Positions 9,010 to 18,194 of a DNA stretch of 64,000 nucleotides are shown one piece after another; within the stretch, counting starts at the first letter, position 1, and the number at the start of each line of letters is the position of its first letter. The notes under the pieces are model-generated. The model did no database searches, was not told the origin of the DNA, and saw only the letters and a program-made list of their open reading frames with translations. This DNA is from Paenibacillus sp. JCM 10914. GTDB lineage: Bacteria > Bacillota > Bacilli > Paenibacillales > Paenibacillaceae. The stretch spans positions 29,195-93,194 of the forward strand of contig NZ_BAZR01000023.1 in assembly GCF_001315105.1 (NCBI RefSeq), read 5' to 3'. Both the position numbers and the translations under genes were made by a program.

Positions 9010-9336
9010 ATGACTCAACTGGGCGACTTGGCGAAAGTGCTGCGAAGCAAGAACTCCGGGCCTTTCGAGATCACACTCGATGTGTTGTTTGATTCCAAAG
9101 AGCAGTACGACCGAGTGAAACGGTCCGGTATTATAACCAAGCAGACCATATGCGATTTGTATCAAGTACAGGAGGAGCAGATTCACCACCTGGTCTTTTT
9201 CGACCAGGGGCTCGGCTTCAAGATTACCATCTCACGCGATATATCGTCCGGCAATGTCGGAGATCGGGATGTGTACGGAGCCCAGCAGCATGCTCCCCTC
9301 ATGAAGCTTTCCATTGAACAACCGGAGGAGGGGTAA
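9010..9336 (+). CDS. DUF4387 domain protein, AtuA partner
   Basis: This 108-residue protein is the DUF4387 family: LGDLAKVLRSKNSGPFEI at the start and a GDRDVYGAQQHAPL segment near the end. It starts 12 bases after the AtuA stop behind AAGGAGG. DUF4387 proteins are typically encoded next to, or fused to, DUF1446 proteins, which suggests a complex or a two-subunit enzyme. Its biochemical role is not established. A cytosolic location is expected because there is no signal or membrane segment. Confidence 0.85.
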   Translation: MTQLGDLAKVLRSKNSGPFEITLDVLFDSKEQYDRVKRSGIITKQTICDLYQVQEEQIHHLVFFDQGLGFKITISRDISSGNVGDRDVYGAQQHAPLMKLSIEQPEEG

Positions 9337-9339
9337 GCG

Positions 9340-10233
9340 ATGAAAGTTCTGCGGCGTCTACGACAGGATTGGGTATTGTACGCGATGCTGTCACTGCCTC
9401 TGCTCTACTTTTTCATTTTTCACATTATACCGTTGTACGGGATGAAGCTGGCGTTTCAGGATTACCGCATCTTAGGCGATCATATCTGGGTGGGCATGAA
9501 GCACTTTAACACCCTCTTTAGTTCGCCAGCCTTTGCCAGCGTGCTTCAAAATACGATTATCATCAGCGTGATGAAGATCATCTTTGTATTCCCGATACCG
9601 ATCATGCTCTCGCTGCTCATTAATGAGGTGCGCAGCTCCAAGTACCGGAAGTATGTGCAATCGGTCGTATATCTGCCTCACTTCCTGTCGTGGGTCGTTA
9701 TTGCAGGGATTTGGATTAGCTTGCTGAATCCGGCCGATGGCGGGGTAAACCTAATTGCTAATTTCTTTCAGATTCCATCGGTTGATTACATGACGAGCAA
9801 GGAACACATTCGCTGGGTATTGGTATTCTCCGAAATCTGGAGAAGTGCCGGCTGGGACTCCATTATCTATCTGGCGGCTATTATGAAGATCAGTCCGGGA
9901 TTATATGAAGCTGCCAAGATCGACGGTGCAACCCGTCTGCAGCAGATGCGGTTTATTACGCTGCCCCACTTATACAGCACAGTTGTAACCGTCTTCATCC
10001 TGAACCTTGGATTTTTCATGAACGCCGGTTTCGACCAGGTATTTAACTTCATGAACGACTCCGTTATCAGTGTTGTCGATATTCTGGATACTTATGTATA
10101 CCGTATCGGTATCGGGAACGGCCAATTCGCTTACGCTACGGCGGCAAGCTTGTTCAAGGGAGTTATCGGAATCGTGCTGATTCTGGGTACACATTTTATT
10201 TCGAAACGTATCTCGGGCAAGGGCGTTTGGTAA
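9340..10233 (+). CDS. sugar-type ABC transporter permease, LplB family
   Basis: This 297-residue inner-membrane protein has six predicted spans and the EAAKIDGA loop that contacts the ATPase, followed by FITLPHL. YGMKLAFQDYRI near the N-terminus is characteristic of LplB-type permeases of CUT1 carbohydrate importers. It starts 3 bases after the DUF4387 stop, with GGAGGAGGGG upstream. It pairs with the YtcP-like permease that follows. No ATPase is encoded in the operon, so a shared MsmX-type ATPase elsewhere is likely. Confidence 0.92.
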   Translation: MKVLRRLRQDWVLYAMLSLPLLYFFIFHIIPLYGMKLAFQDYRILGDHIWVGMKHFNTLFSSPAFASVLQNTIIISVMKIIFVFPIPIMLSLLINEVRSSKYRKYVQSVVYLPHFLSWVVIAGIWISLLNPADGGVNLIANFFQIPSVDYMTSKEHIRWVLVFSEIWRSAGWDSIIYLAAIMKISPGLYEAAKIDGATRLQQMRFITLPHLYSTVVTVFILNLGFFMNAGFDQVFNFMNDSVISVVDILDTYVYRIGIGNGQFAYATAASLFKGVIGIVLILGTHFISKRISGKGVW

Positions 10234-10249
10234 AAAGGAGGGATTTACG

Positions 10250-11122
10250 ATGAGACGGCTGGAGTTTTCGAAAATCGTCATTTACGCAGTGTTGTTTCTG
10301 TTGACGCTCATGGTATTGGTTCCTCTCCTGAATCTGCTGGCGCTGTCCTTGACGGACCCGGGCAATGCCCATCTGATGGGCGGACTGGACATTTTCCCCA
10401 AGGGATTCTCGACAATCAATTACCAATTGCTATTATCAAATCCGCTCATAACGGGCAGTATTCTGAATTCGGTGTGGATTACGATCGCTGGTACGTTTCT
10501 CAATCTGCTGTTAACGTCGATGGCGGCTTACGTACTGGCCCGAACCGAGTTTATCGGGAAAAAGTTCGTGCTGTTCTTCCTAATTGTGATCATGGTATTC
10601 GAACCGGGCATGATTCCTGAGTACCTGCTGATCAAAGATCTCGGTCTGATGAACACACTTACCTCGCTTATTTTGTACAAGGCGATTAATGTTTACTACT
10701 TATTTATTCTGATGCGGTTCATTCAGGACATTCCGGAGGAAATTCTGGAGGCTTCCCGAATGGACGGGGCTGGACACTTCAGGCTGTATAGCCGTATCAT
10801 CCTGCCGCTCTCCAAGCCAGGGTTGGCTACGCTCGGTCTGTTCTACGGGGTTTATCACTGGAATGAATACTTCCGGGCAACGCTGTATATTTCCGAGCCA
10901 AGCAAATGGCCGCTACAGGTCGTGCTGAGACAGTTCGTTGTCCGCAAGGACAACACGTCGCTGGTCGGCAATCAGAACATGTTTGACAGCTCGATTAATT
11001 TTGACTTTGCTTCTCTACAGGCAGGTACGATCATCATTGCGATTGTGCCACTGCTGTTCCTATATCCTTTCATCCTGAAATATTACGCCAAAGGTGAGCT
11101 CGAAGGGGGAGTCAAAGATTAG
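10250..11122 (+). CDS. carbohydrate ABC transporter permease, YtcP family
   Basis: This 290-residue permease is the second membrane subunit of the importer. It has an N-terminal span, FSTINYQLLLSNP, a central MVFEPGMIPEYLL block, the ATPase-contact loop EASRMDGAGH, and a final GTIIIAIVPLLFLYPF span. These match YtcP/LplC-type CUT1 permeases. AAAAGGAGGG precedes the ATG, 16 bases after the first permease. A stem-loop follows before the binding-protein gene. Confidence 0.92.
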   Translation: MRRLEFSKIVIYAVLFLLTLMVLVPLLNLLALSLTDPGNAHLMGGLDIFPKGFSTINYQLLLSNPLITGSILNSVWITIAGTFLNLLLTSMAAYVLARTEFIGKKFVLFFLIVIMVFEPGMIPEYLLIKDLGLMNTLTSLILYKAINVYYLFILMRFIQDIPEEILEASRMDGAGHFRLYSRIILPLSKPGLATLGLFYGVYHWNEYFRATLYISEPSKWPLQVVLRQFVVRKDNTSLVGNQNMFDSSINFDFASLQAGTIIIAIVPLLFLYPFILKYYAKGELEGGVKD

Positions 11123-11157
11123 GCCGGGAAGGGCAGCTTATTAACGGCTAGATAGAA

Positions 11158-11207
11158 TGAACTAAAGTTCTCATTGTCGAGCATTTCCGGTAAATCTCTT
11201 TAGTTCA
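11158..11207 (+). promoter_or_regulatory. intercistronic stem-loop before the binding-protein gene
   Basis: TGAACTAAAG and CTTTAGTTCA form a perfect 10-bp stem around a 30-base loop. There is no T-run. Such elements between permease and binding-protein genes often protect or process mRNA so that the binding protein is made in excess; that use is inference. Confidence 0.5.
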
Positions 11208-11244
11208 AGCTATGTAGATGTTCAAATTTATAAAAGGGGAGACA

Positions 11245-12738
11245 ATGAACATGAAAAAGTTAAGCATGTTGTTAATCGTCGCAATGATGGCTATGGTCAT
11301 GGCCGCTTGCACATCGAACTCGCCGGGCGGAGCCGACCCTGATCCTGGGACGACGCCTGATGGAAGCGGGGATCCGGCTACTTTGAAGATTGTGTACAAG
11401 GACGAGGGAACCTCAAATCCGGTGTCCGTGAAATTTTTCGAGACCTTGGAGCAGTCACTAGCAGAAGATGAAGGGATTAATGTAAAATTCGAGCTTGTTG
11501 ATCTGGCTCAAGGCAGCTACGCAGAAAACTTGAATCTGCTGCTGCTCGGCGGTACGATTCCGGATATCATCTATTTCCAGGGCGGAGACCAGCAAATTTC
11601 GGATCAAGGCCTTTTGGAGGACTTGACTCCATATATCGAGAATTCAACGCATCTGAAGAATATCATGGAACCGCATAACCAGACCCGGATGAATAGCTAT
11701 CCGTACTTGTTATGGGTGAAGCCGCTCGCACCGAAGACTCCGGTTGTACGTGCCGATTGGTTTAATGCGATGGACAGCTCGACTGCACTTATGGAAGATC
11801 CTACGATTGATAACTATCATGCGTTCTTTAAAGAATTGGTAGAGAAGAAGCCAGGTGATGGCAAGCCGAGCTACGCGCTTACGGCTGCAGGCGATATTGC
11901 AGAGATCGATTTCATATTTGATACCGCTTTCGGTCTGGATGCAACCTGGTTGAAGAAAGACGACGGCACGTATGAATACTCCAAAGTATCTCAGAATGAG
12001 AAGGAGAAACTGACATTCTACAACCAGCTGTATCAAGAAGGTCTGCTAGATCCGCAGTTCATCACCAAGCAATGGGATACCAAGGAAGATGCATTCTATA
12101 AAGGCGATGCAGCTGTAATTACGGGTACTGCGGGCAAAATCATCGATTTGTATGATGGCAGAATGCAGGAACTTGGTGGAGAAGAGGCGAACTTGGTCGT
12201 GCTGCCACCGGCTAAGGGCGAAGGCGGCCAAGGATTTGGGGCAACCGACGTAACGAAAGAATCCAGAGGCCTTGCAATTTCCTCGCAGTCCGCTCATAAA
12301 GACGTCGCATTCAAGGTGTTCGATTATCTTGCAAGTCCGAAGGGCCAAATGCTGGATCGTCTCGGCTTTGAAGGTGAACACTATGAAGTCGCCGATGGAG
12401 AAATTGAACTGAACGAGAAGTATTATTCCGAATGGTATGCACGTTTCTGGGAGCCCGTGGAGATTGAGTCGGAGACGCCGTTGAAGACGCCTTTGCTTGG
12501 CGAACCAGGAACAGAAGCATTGCAGATGGCTTCCGAGTACTACACCGAGGATAATAATTTCATCATTCCAGAGCAGTTTATCGCGAACTGGGATGCGATG
12601 AACAACCTGTATAAAGAATATTCAACCGATTTCATCACTGGTAAGAAGGATCTGGCACAGTTCGATCAGTTCGTGGAAGCCTGGAACAACGCAGGTGGAG
12701 CTGAGATTACGCAATACGCTAACGACAACATCAAGTAA
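11245..12738 (+). CDS. extracellular solute-binding lipoprotein
   Basis: This 497-residue precursor has a lipoprotein signal: MNMKKLSM, a hydrophobic core, and the lipobox MAAC with the lipidated cysteine near residue 22. A Gly/Asp/Pro/Thr-rich linker then leads to a family-1-type sugar-binding fold (LKIVYKDEGTSNPVSVKFF, LLGGTIPDIIYFQGGD). The large size is typical of LipO/YtcQ-type binding proteins that partner LplB/YtcP permeases. GGGGAG lies upstream of the ATG at 11245. It would capture the operon's substrate outside the membrane. The ligand cannot be read from the sequence. Confidence 0.92.
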   Translation: MNMKKLSMLLIVAMMAMVMAACTSNSPGGADPDPGTTPDGSGDPATLKIVYKDEGTSNPVSVKFFETLEQSLAEDEGINVKFELVDLAQGSYAENLNLLLLGGTIPDIIYFQGGDQQISDQGLLEDLTPYIENSTHLKNIMEPHNQTRMNSYPYLLWVKPLAPKTPVVRADWFNAMDSSTALMEDPTIDNYHAFFKELVEKKPGDGKPSYALTAAGDIAEIDFIFDTAFGLDATWLKKDDGTYEYSKVSQNEKEKLTFYNQLYQEGLLDPQFITKQWDTKEDAFYKGDAAVITGTAGKIIDLYDGRMQELGGEEANLVVLPPAKGEGGQGFGATDVTKESRGLAISSQSAHKDVAFKVFDYLASPKGQMLDRLGFEGEHYEVADGEIELNEKYYSEWYARFWEPVEIESETPLKTPLLGEPGTEALQMASEYYTEDNNFIIPEQFIANWDAMNNLYKEYSTDFITGKKDLAQFDQFVEAWNNAGGAEITQYANDNIK

Positions 12739-12752
12739 GGAGCTTATAAATT

Positions 12753-13904
12753 ATGACTTCGTTTCGTGACCGAGTGAGGGGCGTGGTAATCTCTACCGCG
12801 CTCGGAGACGCCATGGGAGCTCCAATCGAGAAACTGACCTACGATCAGATTAAATCGAAATACGGACGCGTAGAATCCATTATGACCAGATGGCATAAGA
12901 TGGACCTGCCTCATGATGTCCGGCTTGGCCGGGTAAGAGGTGATGGGATTGTTACAGACGATACGCTGATGACGATTGCGCTCATGAATGTGTATCACAT
13001 CGAAGGCCGACACCTGGACGCTTATGATTTGGGCAATGAATTCGTGAAGGAAATCGCTTTTCGTAAGACATTCGTGCCTGAATTGGATCAAGAGACGCAC
13101 ATTATCGATCGGTTGTTCTATCCGGAAAAATACATCTTCATGCGCCATGTGCTCGCCAACTGCGATCCAAGGGAAGGCGGGATCGGTAATATGGTGAACT
13201 GCGGAGCGGCGATGTATATCGCCCCGATCGGGATTGTGAATGCAGGGCATCCGAAAGCGGCCTACGATGAAGCGATTCTGTTCGCGATGGGCCATCAAAA
13301 CAGTTATGGTCTCGAAGCGGCAGGAGTACTCGCCGCCTGTGTCGCCAAGGCGTTCGAGCCGGGCGTGACAGTTGATGATATCATCAAGACAGCCATTCAT
13401 CTTGCCAAGGACGGTACAAAAGCGGCCATTGAGGAAATGACTGAAGCCGCACGCGAACTGCGCGATCGGCGCGACGATATGGATCAAGTCATCGCGGTAT
13501 TCCAGCGGATCATGCTCAAGTATTCGCCGATGGGCGACGACGTAAGCCGCCATATCGACAAAGTCGGGGTACCGAGCAACCACTATACGCCTAGCCGACT
13601 CTGGTCGATCGAGGAATTGCCTATGGCACTGGCGTTCATGGTGCTAAATGATGGGGAGTATTACCGCACCATTCAAGACGGCGTTAATTCCGGACGGGAT
13701 ACCGATTCCATCGGCGTCATGGCCGGCGTCATCTTGGGCGCCATGTATGGTGCGGAGATCGTTCATCAAGAAGACATCGAGCAGTTGAACAAGGTCAATC
13801 GTCTGGACTTGCTTGATATCGCAGATCGGTTCAGCGAGGTTGCCGCCAGCATCATCAAGGAAGACCTTCAGTCGCACGCTGCCAGACAGAGCGTCCTTAA
13901 CTAA
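12753..13904 (+). CDS. ADP-ribosylglycohydrolase family protein (first copy)
   Basis: This 383-residue all-helical hydrolase has the family metal-binding motifs: ALGDAMGAPIE near residues 16-26, VTDDTLM near residues 69-75 (the TDDT motif), and SGRDTDSIG near residue 310. These residues coordinate two Mg ions in DraG/ARH proteins, which cleave N- or O-glycosidic bonds to ribose. It begins 14 bases after the binding-protein stop, with AAGGAG upstream. Nothing in the window looks like an ADP-ribosyltransferase. The operon context points to small-molecule catabolism more than to protein de-ADP-ribosylation. The substrate is unknown. Confidence 0.9.
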   Translation: MTSFRDRVRGVVISTALGDAMGAPIEKLTYDQIKSKYGRVESIMTRWHKMDLPHDVRLGRVRGDGIVTDDTLMTIALMNVYHIEGRHLDAYDLGNEFVKEIAFRKTFVPELDQETHIIDRLFYPEKYIFMRHVLANCDPREGGIGNMVNCGAAMYIAPIGIVNAGHPKAAYDEAILFAMGHQNSYGLEAAGVLAACVAKAFEPGVTVDDIIKTAIHLAKDGTKAAIEEMTEAARELRDRRDDMDQVIAVFQRIMLKYSPMGDDVSRHIDKVGVPSNHYTPSRLWSIEELPMALAFMVLNDGEYYRTIQDGVNSGRDTDSIGVMAGVILGAMYGAEIVHQEDIEQLNKVNRLDLLDIADRFSEVAASIIKEDLQSHAARQSVLN

Positions 13905-13990
13905 CCACATCCCCGGATAACTACGATTTCATAGCGATCCGGGGATGATCTAATTCATTTAACTAGCGTAACTGGCTAGGAGGGAGAGCT

Positions 13991-16098
13991 ATGATACCTA
14001 ACAACTATGTAGAGACTGTATACGCAGGGTTTATCGGAATGAATATCGGGATTCGACTCGGTGCGCCAATCGAGCCGGTCGCCTGGACGTATGAGCGAAT
14101 CGTGATGTGTACGGAGATATCAGAGACTATGTTAAGCCATACCGGACGTTTGCGGCAGACGATGATGCCAATGGACCCGTTTTTTTCATCCGCGCGCTCT
14201 ATGACGATGCCGTGGATCGGGACCTGACGCCGGAGGATGTCGGTAGAGCGTGGCTGAATTACGCCCGTGAAGGCATTGGCATGTTCTGGTGGGGCGGTGA
14301 GGATATCAGTACCGAGCATCGGGCATACGTCAATCTGCGCAAGGGTATTTCCGCACCGCGCTCCGGCTCGATCGAAGTGAACGGCACCGAGATGGCTGAA
14401 CAGATCGGTGGCCAGATCTTCATCGATTCATGGGGGTTGCTGTTCCCGGGAGAAGTAGAGCAGGCAGCCGATTATGCGGAAAAAGCAGCCAGCGTATCCC
14501 ATGATGGCAACGGCTTGTACGGCGCCCGCTTTATGGCGGCATGTATCGCCAAGGCTTTTGATGCATCCTCGATAGACGAGATCATCGCCGAAGGCCTGCG
14601 CATGATTCCCGAGGATTCTACGTATGCGCGAGTCGTGCATGCCGTCATGGATTTCCAGCGTGAGCATCCGTCGGATTGGCAGGCGTGCCGTCAATATTTA
14701 GAGGATCATTGGGGATACGATAAATATACCGGGGTGTGCCATATTATCCCGAACGCGGGCGTATGCGTACTGGCGCTGCTGTATGGCGAAGGGGATTTTG
14801 CCCGGACGGTGGAGATCGCTTCGATGTGCGGCTGGGACACCGATTGCAACGCAGGCAATGTAGGCAGTATTCTTGGCGTATTCGGTGGCTTGGCGGGCAT
14901 TCCGGATCATTACCGGCAGCCGATCAACGATTTCATCGTGGCCTCCAGTGTGTCTGGCTACTTGAACCTGGTTGATTTTCCGACCTTCTCCAAGGAGCTG
15001 TCATTGCTGGGATATCGATTGAACGGCCAAGAAGCACCCCAGGCGCTTGTTGAATCCGTAAGACAGGGCGAGGTGTTACTTGACTTCGAACTGTCTGGTT
15101 CTACCCATGGATTTCGGACTAGTAATACGTTCAAGACGCCTGTTGTACGCCATTCAACCAAGGTAGCATACGAGGGCAACGGCTCGCTGGAGATTGTGTT
15201 TGACCGCTTGGTGCAAGGGGACAGCAGCAAGATCTACTACAAACCGTTTTACCGGAGAGCCGAGTTTGATGACGAGAAGTATAAGCCGACCTTTGCTCCG
15301 CTAGCATACAGCGGTCAGACGGTAACCGCTCAAATCCAAGTGGACCAGTGGGAAGGGGAACCAATCACCCTGACTCCGTATGTGCGCAACACGTACACTG
15401 GTGAGGATGTGCTTCTGAGTCCGGTTACGCCTGTTGCGGGTCAATGGAATGAGATCCAATTCGTCATCCCGGATACGCAAGGCGCCATGATCGATGAGAT
15501 CGGGTGGATTCTGGAGAGCCCGTCACCGCTGCTGAACCGCGCGATTGGCCGTTTGTTCATTGGGCGCTTCCATATTCATGGAACGGCGGATTATACGATT
15601 GACTTTGCCAAGCAAGCCAAGGAATTTGCATCCGTGACGCCGTTTGCGCACCACCGCGGCAAGTGGGAGCTAGATGGTGACAGCTTGCACTGCACAACGG
15701 AAGGCGATACGGCTTCCTTCTCTGGTAATTATTACGCAACCGATGCTGTGGTGGAGGCGACGATTACACCAGTCACAGGCAACAGCCACGGTATGATCAC
15801 TAGGGGGCAAGGCGTAATGCGCTATTACCTAGCTGGATTCGATGGACCGAACTCCGTCTCTTTCATCAAGCAAGAATTCGGAGTGAAGCGCCTGATTACC
15901 GCCCGTTACGATTGGGAGCTTGGCAAGACGTATCAGTTCAAACTGGTAGCCGAGCAGGATCGATTCACGTTGTATATTAATGGAGAGGATGTACTGGAGT
16001 GCAAAGACAGTACGTTTGCTTACGGAATGTTCGGTTTTGGAAGTCTGGAAGACGGCGAGAACCGAATTAAGGATATTCACGTTCGAACCACGGTATAA
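13991..16098 (+). pseudogene. ADP-ribosylglycohydrolase family protein with C-terminal beta-sandwich modules, frameshifted
   Basis: The restored protein has about 700 residues. Residues 1-330 are an ADP-ribosylglycohydrolase domain of a different subtype from the preceding gene: LGAPIEPVAW, then DDDANGP in the place of TDDT, and GWDTDCNAGNVGSILG near residue 290. The rest looks like two beta-rich modules; the last, with a WELDGDSLHC segment and a final GFGSLEDGENRIKDI, resembles DUF1080/LamG-like carbohydrate-binding folds. One C missing at about 14099-14103 (ATCGTGATG to ATCCGTGATG) separates the first 38 codons; restoring it gives YERIRDVYGDIRDY. GGAGGGAG precedes the ATG. No signal peptide is visible, so it is probably cytosolic. 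Confidence 0.85.
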
Positions 16099-16127
16099 GG
16101 GACTTTCTTGAAAAAGGAGCGGTATCA

Positions 16128-17042
16128 TTGCAGAAGCTGTTAGTCATAGGAAGCATCAATATGGATGTGGTAAGTTCAGTCGAACAATTTCCGGAGCCGG
16201 GGGCAACGATTCACAGCAAGTCTACCTCCTTCTTTCCTGGTGGAAAAGGGGCTAATCAAGCGGTGGCGGCGGCTTCGGCTGGTGCGGACTGTGCTATGGT
16301 TGGTGCGGTGGGAGTAGATCCTTTCGGTGATACGCTGGTTGCCTCGCTGGAGGATCGCGGGGTTGACGTGAAGTCAGTGCTCACCAAGGAGGGGACGTCA
16401 GGAATCGCGCTGATCACCGTTAACGTTGAAGGAGAGAATTATATTGTTCTCTCGGAAGGTGCCAACGGTAGGTTGACCGAAGCAGATGTTGACTCTGAGG
16501 TGAACTGGGATGGCGTATACGCGGTTCTGCTGCAGAACGAGATTCCGTGGTCAACGACGGAGCATGTTATTTCATCAGCAAATGCTGCTGGCGTACGGGT
16601 CTGGTTAAATCCTGCGCCTGCCCGCTCGGTGCCAAGCAACATTTTGCCGCTGTTGGATACACTCATTGTGAATGAGACCGAAGCAGCCGTGGTCAGCGGG
16701 ATCAAGGTGAATGACGCCGTCTCGGCCGCCGAGGCGGCGGAATTGATCATCGCTTCAGGAACCGCGAGTGTGATCGTCACGCTAGGCGAGCAGGGCTGCT
16801 TCTATGCGAGTGCCACTGGGGAGCGGATTATCGTCCCGGCATTCCGTGTAAAACCGGTCGATACCACAGCGGCAGGCGACACGTTTATCGGTGCTTATGC
16901 CGCAGCGTGCACGAACGGGATGGAGACGGAAGCGGCTTTGAAGTTCGCTACAGCCGCAGCGGCGCTAACCGTGACACGTCCGGGTGCGCAGTCCTCGATT
17001 CCATCCCGGGATGAGATCGAGGCTTATATGGATCAGCAGTGA
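16128..17042 (+). CDS. rbsK: ribokinase
   Basis: This 304-residue PfkB-family kinase has GSINMDVV at the N-terminus, the ribokinase signature GGKGANQAVAAA near residue 42, and the ATP/anion-hole motif DTTAAGDTFIGAYA near residue 245 with the catalytic Asp. The NMDVV and GGKGANQA context favours ribose over other sugars, although related pentose or nucleoside kinases cannot be excluded. It starts with TTG behind AAAGGAG, 29 bases after the second glycohydrolase gene, and is the last gene of the operon. It would convert the sugar released by the glycohydrolases to the 5-phosphate. Confidence 0.9.
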   Translation: MQKLLVIGSINMDVVSSVEQFPEPGATIHSKSTSFFPGGKGANQAVAAASAGADCAMVGAVGVDPFGDTLVASLEDRGVDVKSVLTKEGTSGIALITVNVEGENYIVLSEGANGRLTEADVDSEVNWDGVYAVLLQNEIPWSTTEHVISSANAAGVRVWLNPAPARSVPSNILPLLDTLIVNETEAAVVSGIKVNDAVSAAEAAELIIASGTASVIVTLGEQGCFYASATGERIIVPAFRVKPVDTTAAGDTFIGAYAAACTNGMETEAALKFATAAAALTVTRPGAQSSIPSRDEIEAYMDQQ

Positions 17043-17054
17043 TAGCAGAATGAG

Positions 17055-17092
17055 CGCGAATGAGACTGAGGGGGGTTCATTCGCGTTTTTTT
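17055..17092 (+). terminator. intrinsic terminator of the GntR-RbsK operon
   Basis: CGCGAATGA and TCATTCGCG form a perfect 9-bp stem followed by seven T's, 12 bases after the rbsK stop. Confidence 0.92.
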
Positions 17093-17226
17093 ATATTTTG
17101 GGTCGTGGTCAGCGCAAGAGCGCGCAAGTCCCCCAAGAGGATCTTTAATCTCCCCGACATGTAATGCCAGACCCGTTCATACAATGATTATGATCCTAAT
17201 GAATCTATGGAATGGGGTTTGGATGA

Positions 17227-17412
17227 ATGGCAAAACAGAAAAGAGGTAAATCTTTGTGGCATTTACCTACGCGCGCTCGTGGGACCTGTCCAGTGTGTCA
17301 AAGCACCCGAATTAAGTTGCTGTACCCTCGTACGAGATCAGACGGCAAACAGCTAAAGGTATGCAAACGCTGTGATGGCGCTTCCCAGGAGCGAGTGGAT
17401 GCAGCAGTATAG
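17227..17412 (+). CDS. small zinc-ribbon-like protein
   Basis: This 61-residue basic protein carries CPVCQST and CKRCDGA, two CxxC pairs about 24 residues apart, a zinc-ribbon arrangement. The N-terminus is Lys/Arg-rich. No further domain is present and I do not recognise the family by name. GGGGTTTGG lies upstream of the ATG, a modest ribosome binding site. A strong terminator follows about 60 bases after the stop. Confidence 0.65.
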   Translation: MAKQKRGKSLWHLPTRARGTCPVCQSTRIKLLYPRTRSDGKQLKVCKRCDGASQERVDAAV

Positions 17413-17470
17413 GTAACATGTTTTCTTGCGAGCTGTTTAAGACTTGAATATAATAGACTACAAGAACCGA

Positions 17471-17510
17471 GCATAGACCGTATCCGGAAGGAGACGGTCT
17501 ATGCTTTTTG
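17471..17510 (+). terminator. intrinsic terminator
   Basis: GCATAGACCGT pairs perfectly with ACGGTCTATGC and runs into TTTTTG. It ends the zinc-ribbon transcript and overlaps the far upstream in-frame TTG of the next gene, which argues for that gene's later start. Confidence 0.85.
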
Positions 17511-17558
17511 CACGGGGGAATCGATGTTCATCTGATGGAAGTGGAGGGACTGGGAATT

Positions 17559-18158
17559 ATGCGAACCAACTACAATGGCAAAAATAGCAATGAGGACAAG
17601 CTGAATGGTTTACTCGCAGAACGGTTAATGAATGTCATAAGGCAGCACGAGGGGTTAATGCGAGATTTAATAACCGTCAGGGCATTGAATCTGCCGGAGT
17701 GTTATATCGCTGCGGGTTACATACGGAATTACGTATGGGATCTGCTGCACGGTTACACGCGAACCGATCGACACACGGATATCGATGTCGTGTACTATGA
17801 TCTGGAAGACGTGACCGAGGCGCGAGACCGTCGTTTAGACAGCGAACTGAGGTCATCTACCGGGAATGATAAATGGTCGGTGAAGAATCAAGCCAGAATG
17901 CACACTCATAACGGAAACGGGCCGTATCACTCAACGTGGGACGCTTTATCTTACTGGCCGGAGGTTACGACAGCTATCGGTGCCAGATTAACGCTGGATG
18001 ATCAGATTGAATTGTGTTGTCCCCATGGACTGGAGGATTTATTCGCACTACGCGTCCGAAGATCTCCCAAATTTCACGATCGAGATTACTATCTGGAGCG
18101 GATCCGAAAGAAGAATTGGCAGAACCAATGGCCACAGCTTACGATTTATGAAGATTAG
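17559..18158 (+). CDS. nucleotidyltransferase family protein (NTP_transf_6-like)
   Basis: This 199-residue protein has the DUF925/NTP_transf_6 pattern: CYIAAGYIRNYVWD, then THTDIDVVYYD-like spacing (DIDVVYYD supplies the acidic metal ligands), and a C-terminal GLEDLFALRVR segment. The ATG at 17559 has GGAGGGACTGGG upstream; an in-frame TTG at 17508 would lie in a terminator. The substrate is unknown. It leads a group with a GNAT, a NUDIX and a phosphatase gene. Confidence 0.82.
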   Translation: MRTNYNGKNSNEDKLNGLLAERLMNVIRQHEGLMRDLITVRALNLPECYIAAGYIRNYVWDLLHGYTRTDRHTDIDVVYYDLEDVTEARDRRLDSELRSSTGNDKWSVKNQARMHTHNGNGPYHSTWDALSYWPEVTTAIGARLTLDDQIELCCPHGLEDLFALRVRRSPKFHDRDYYLERIRKKNWQNQWPQLTIYED

Positions 18159-18194
18159 TTGAAGGGGTTTAAAGCGTAAGAAGGAGGAGATACG

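Noticed and set aside
12744..13583. Long open frame on the minus strand over the first glycohydrolase gene
   Set aside because: It is antisense to a gene with full family motifs, and has no ribosome binding site or recognisable protein features.
17508..17558. Upstream TTG start for the nucleotidyltransferase at 17559
   Set aside because: This TTG is in the T-run of a terminator, whereas the ATG at 17559 has a good ribosome binding site.
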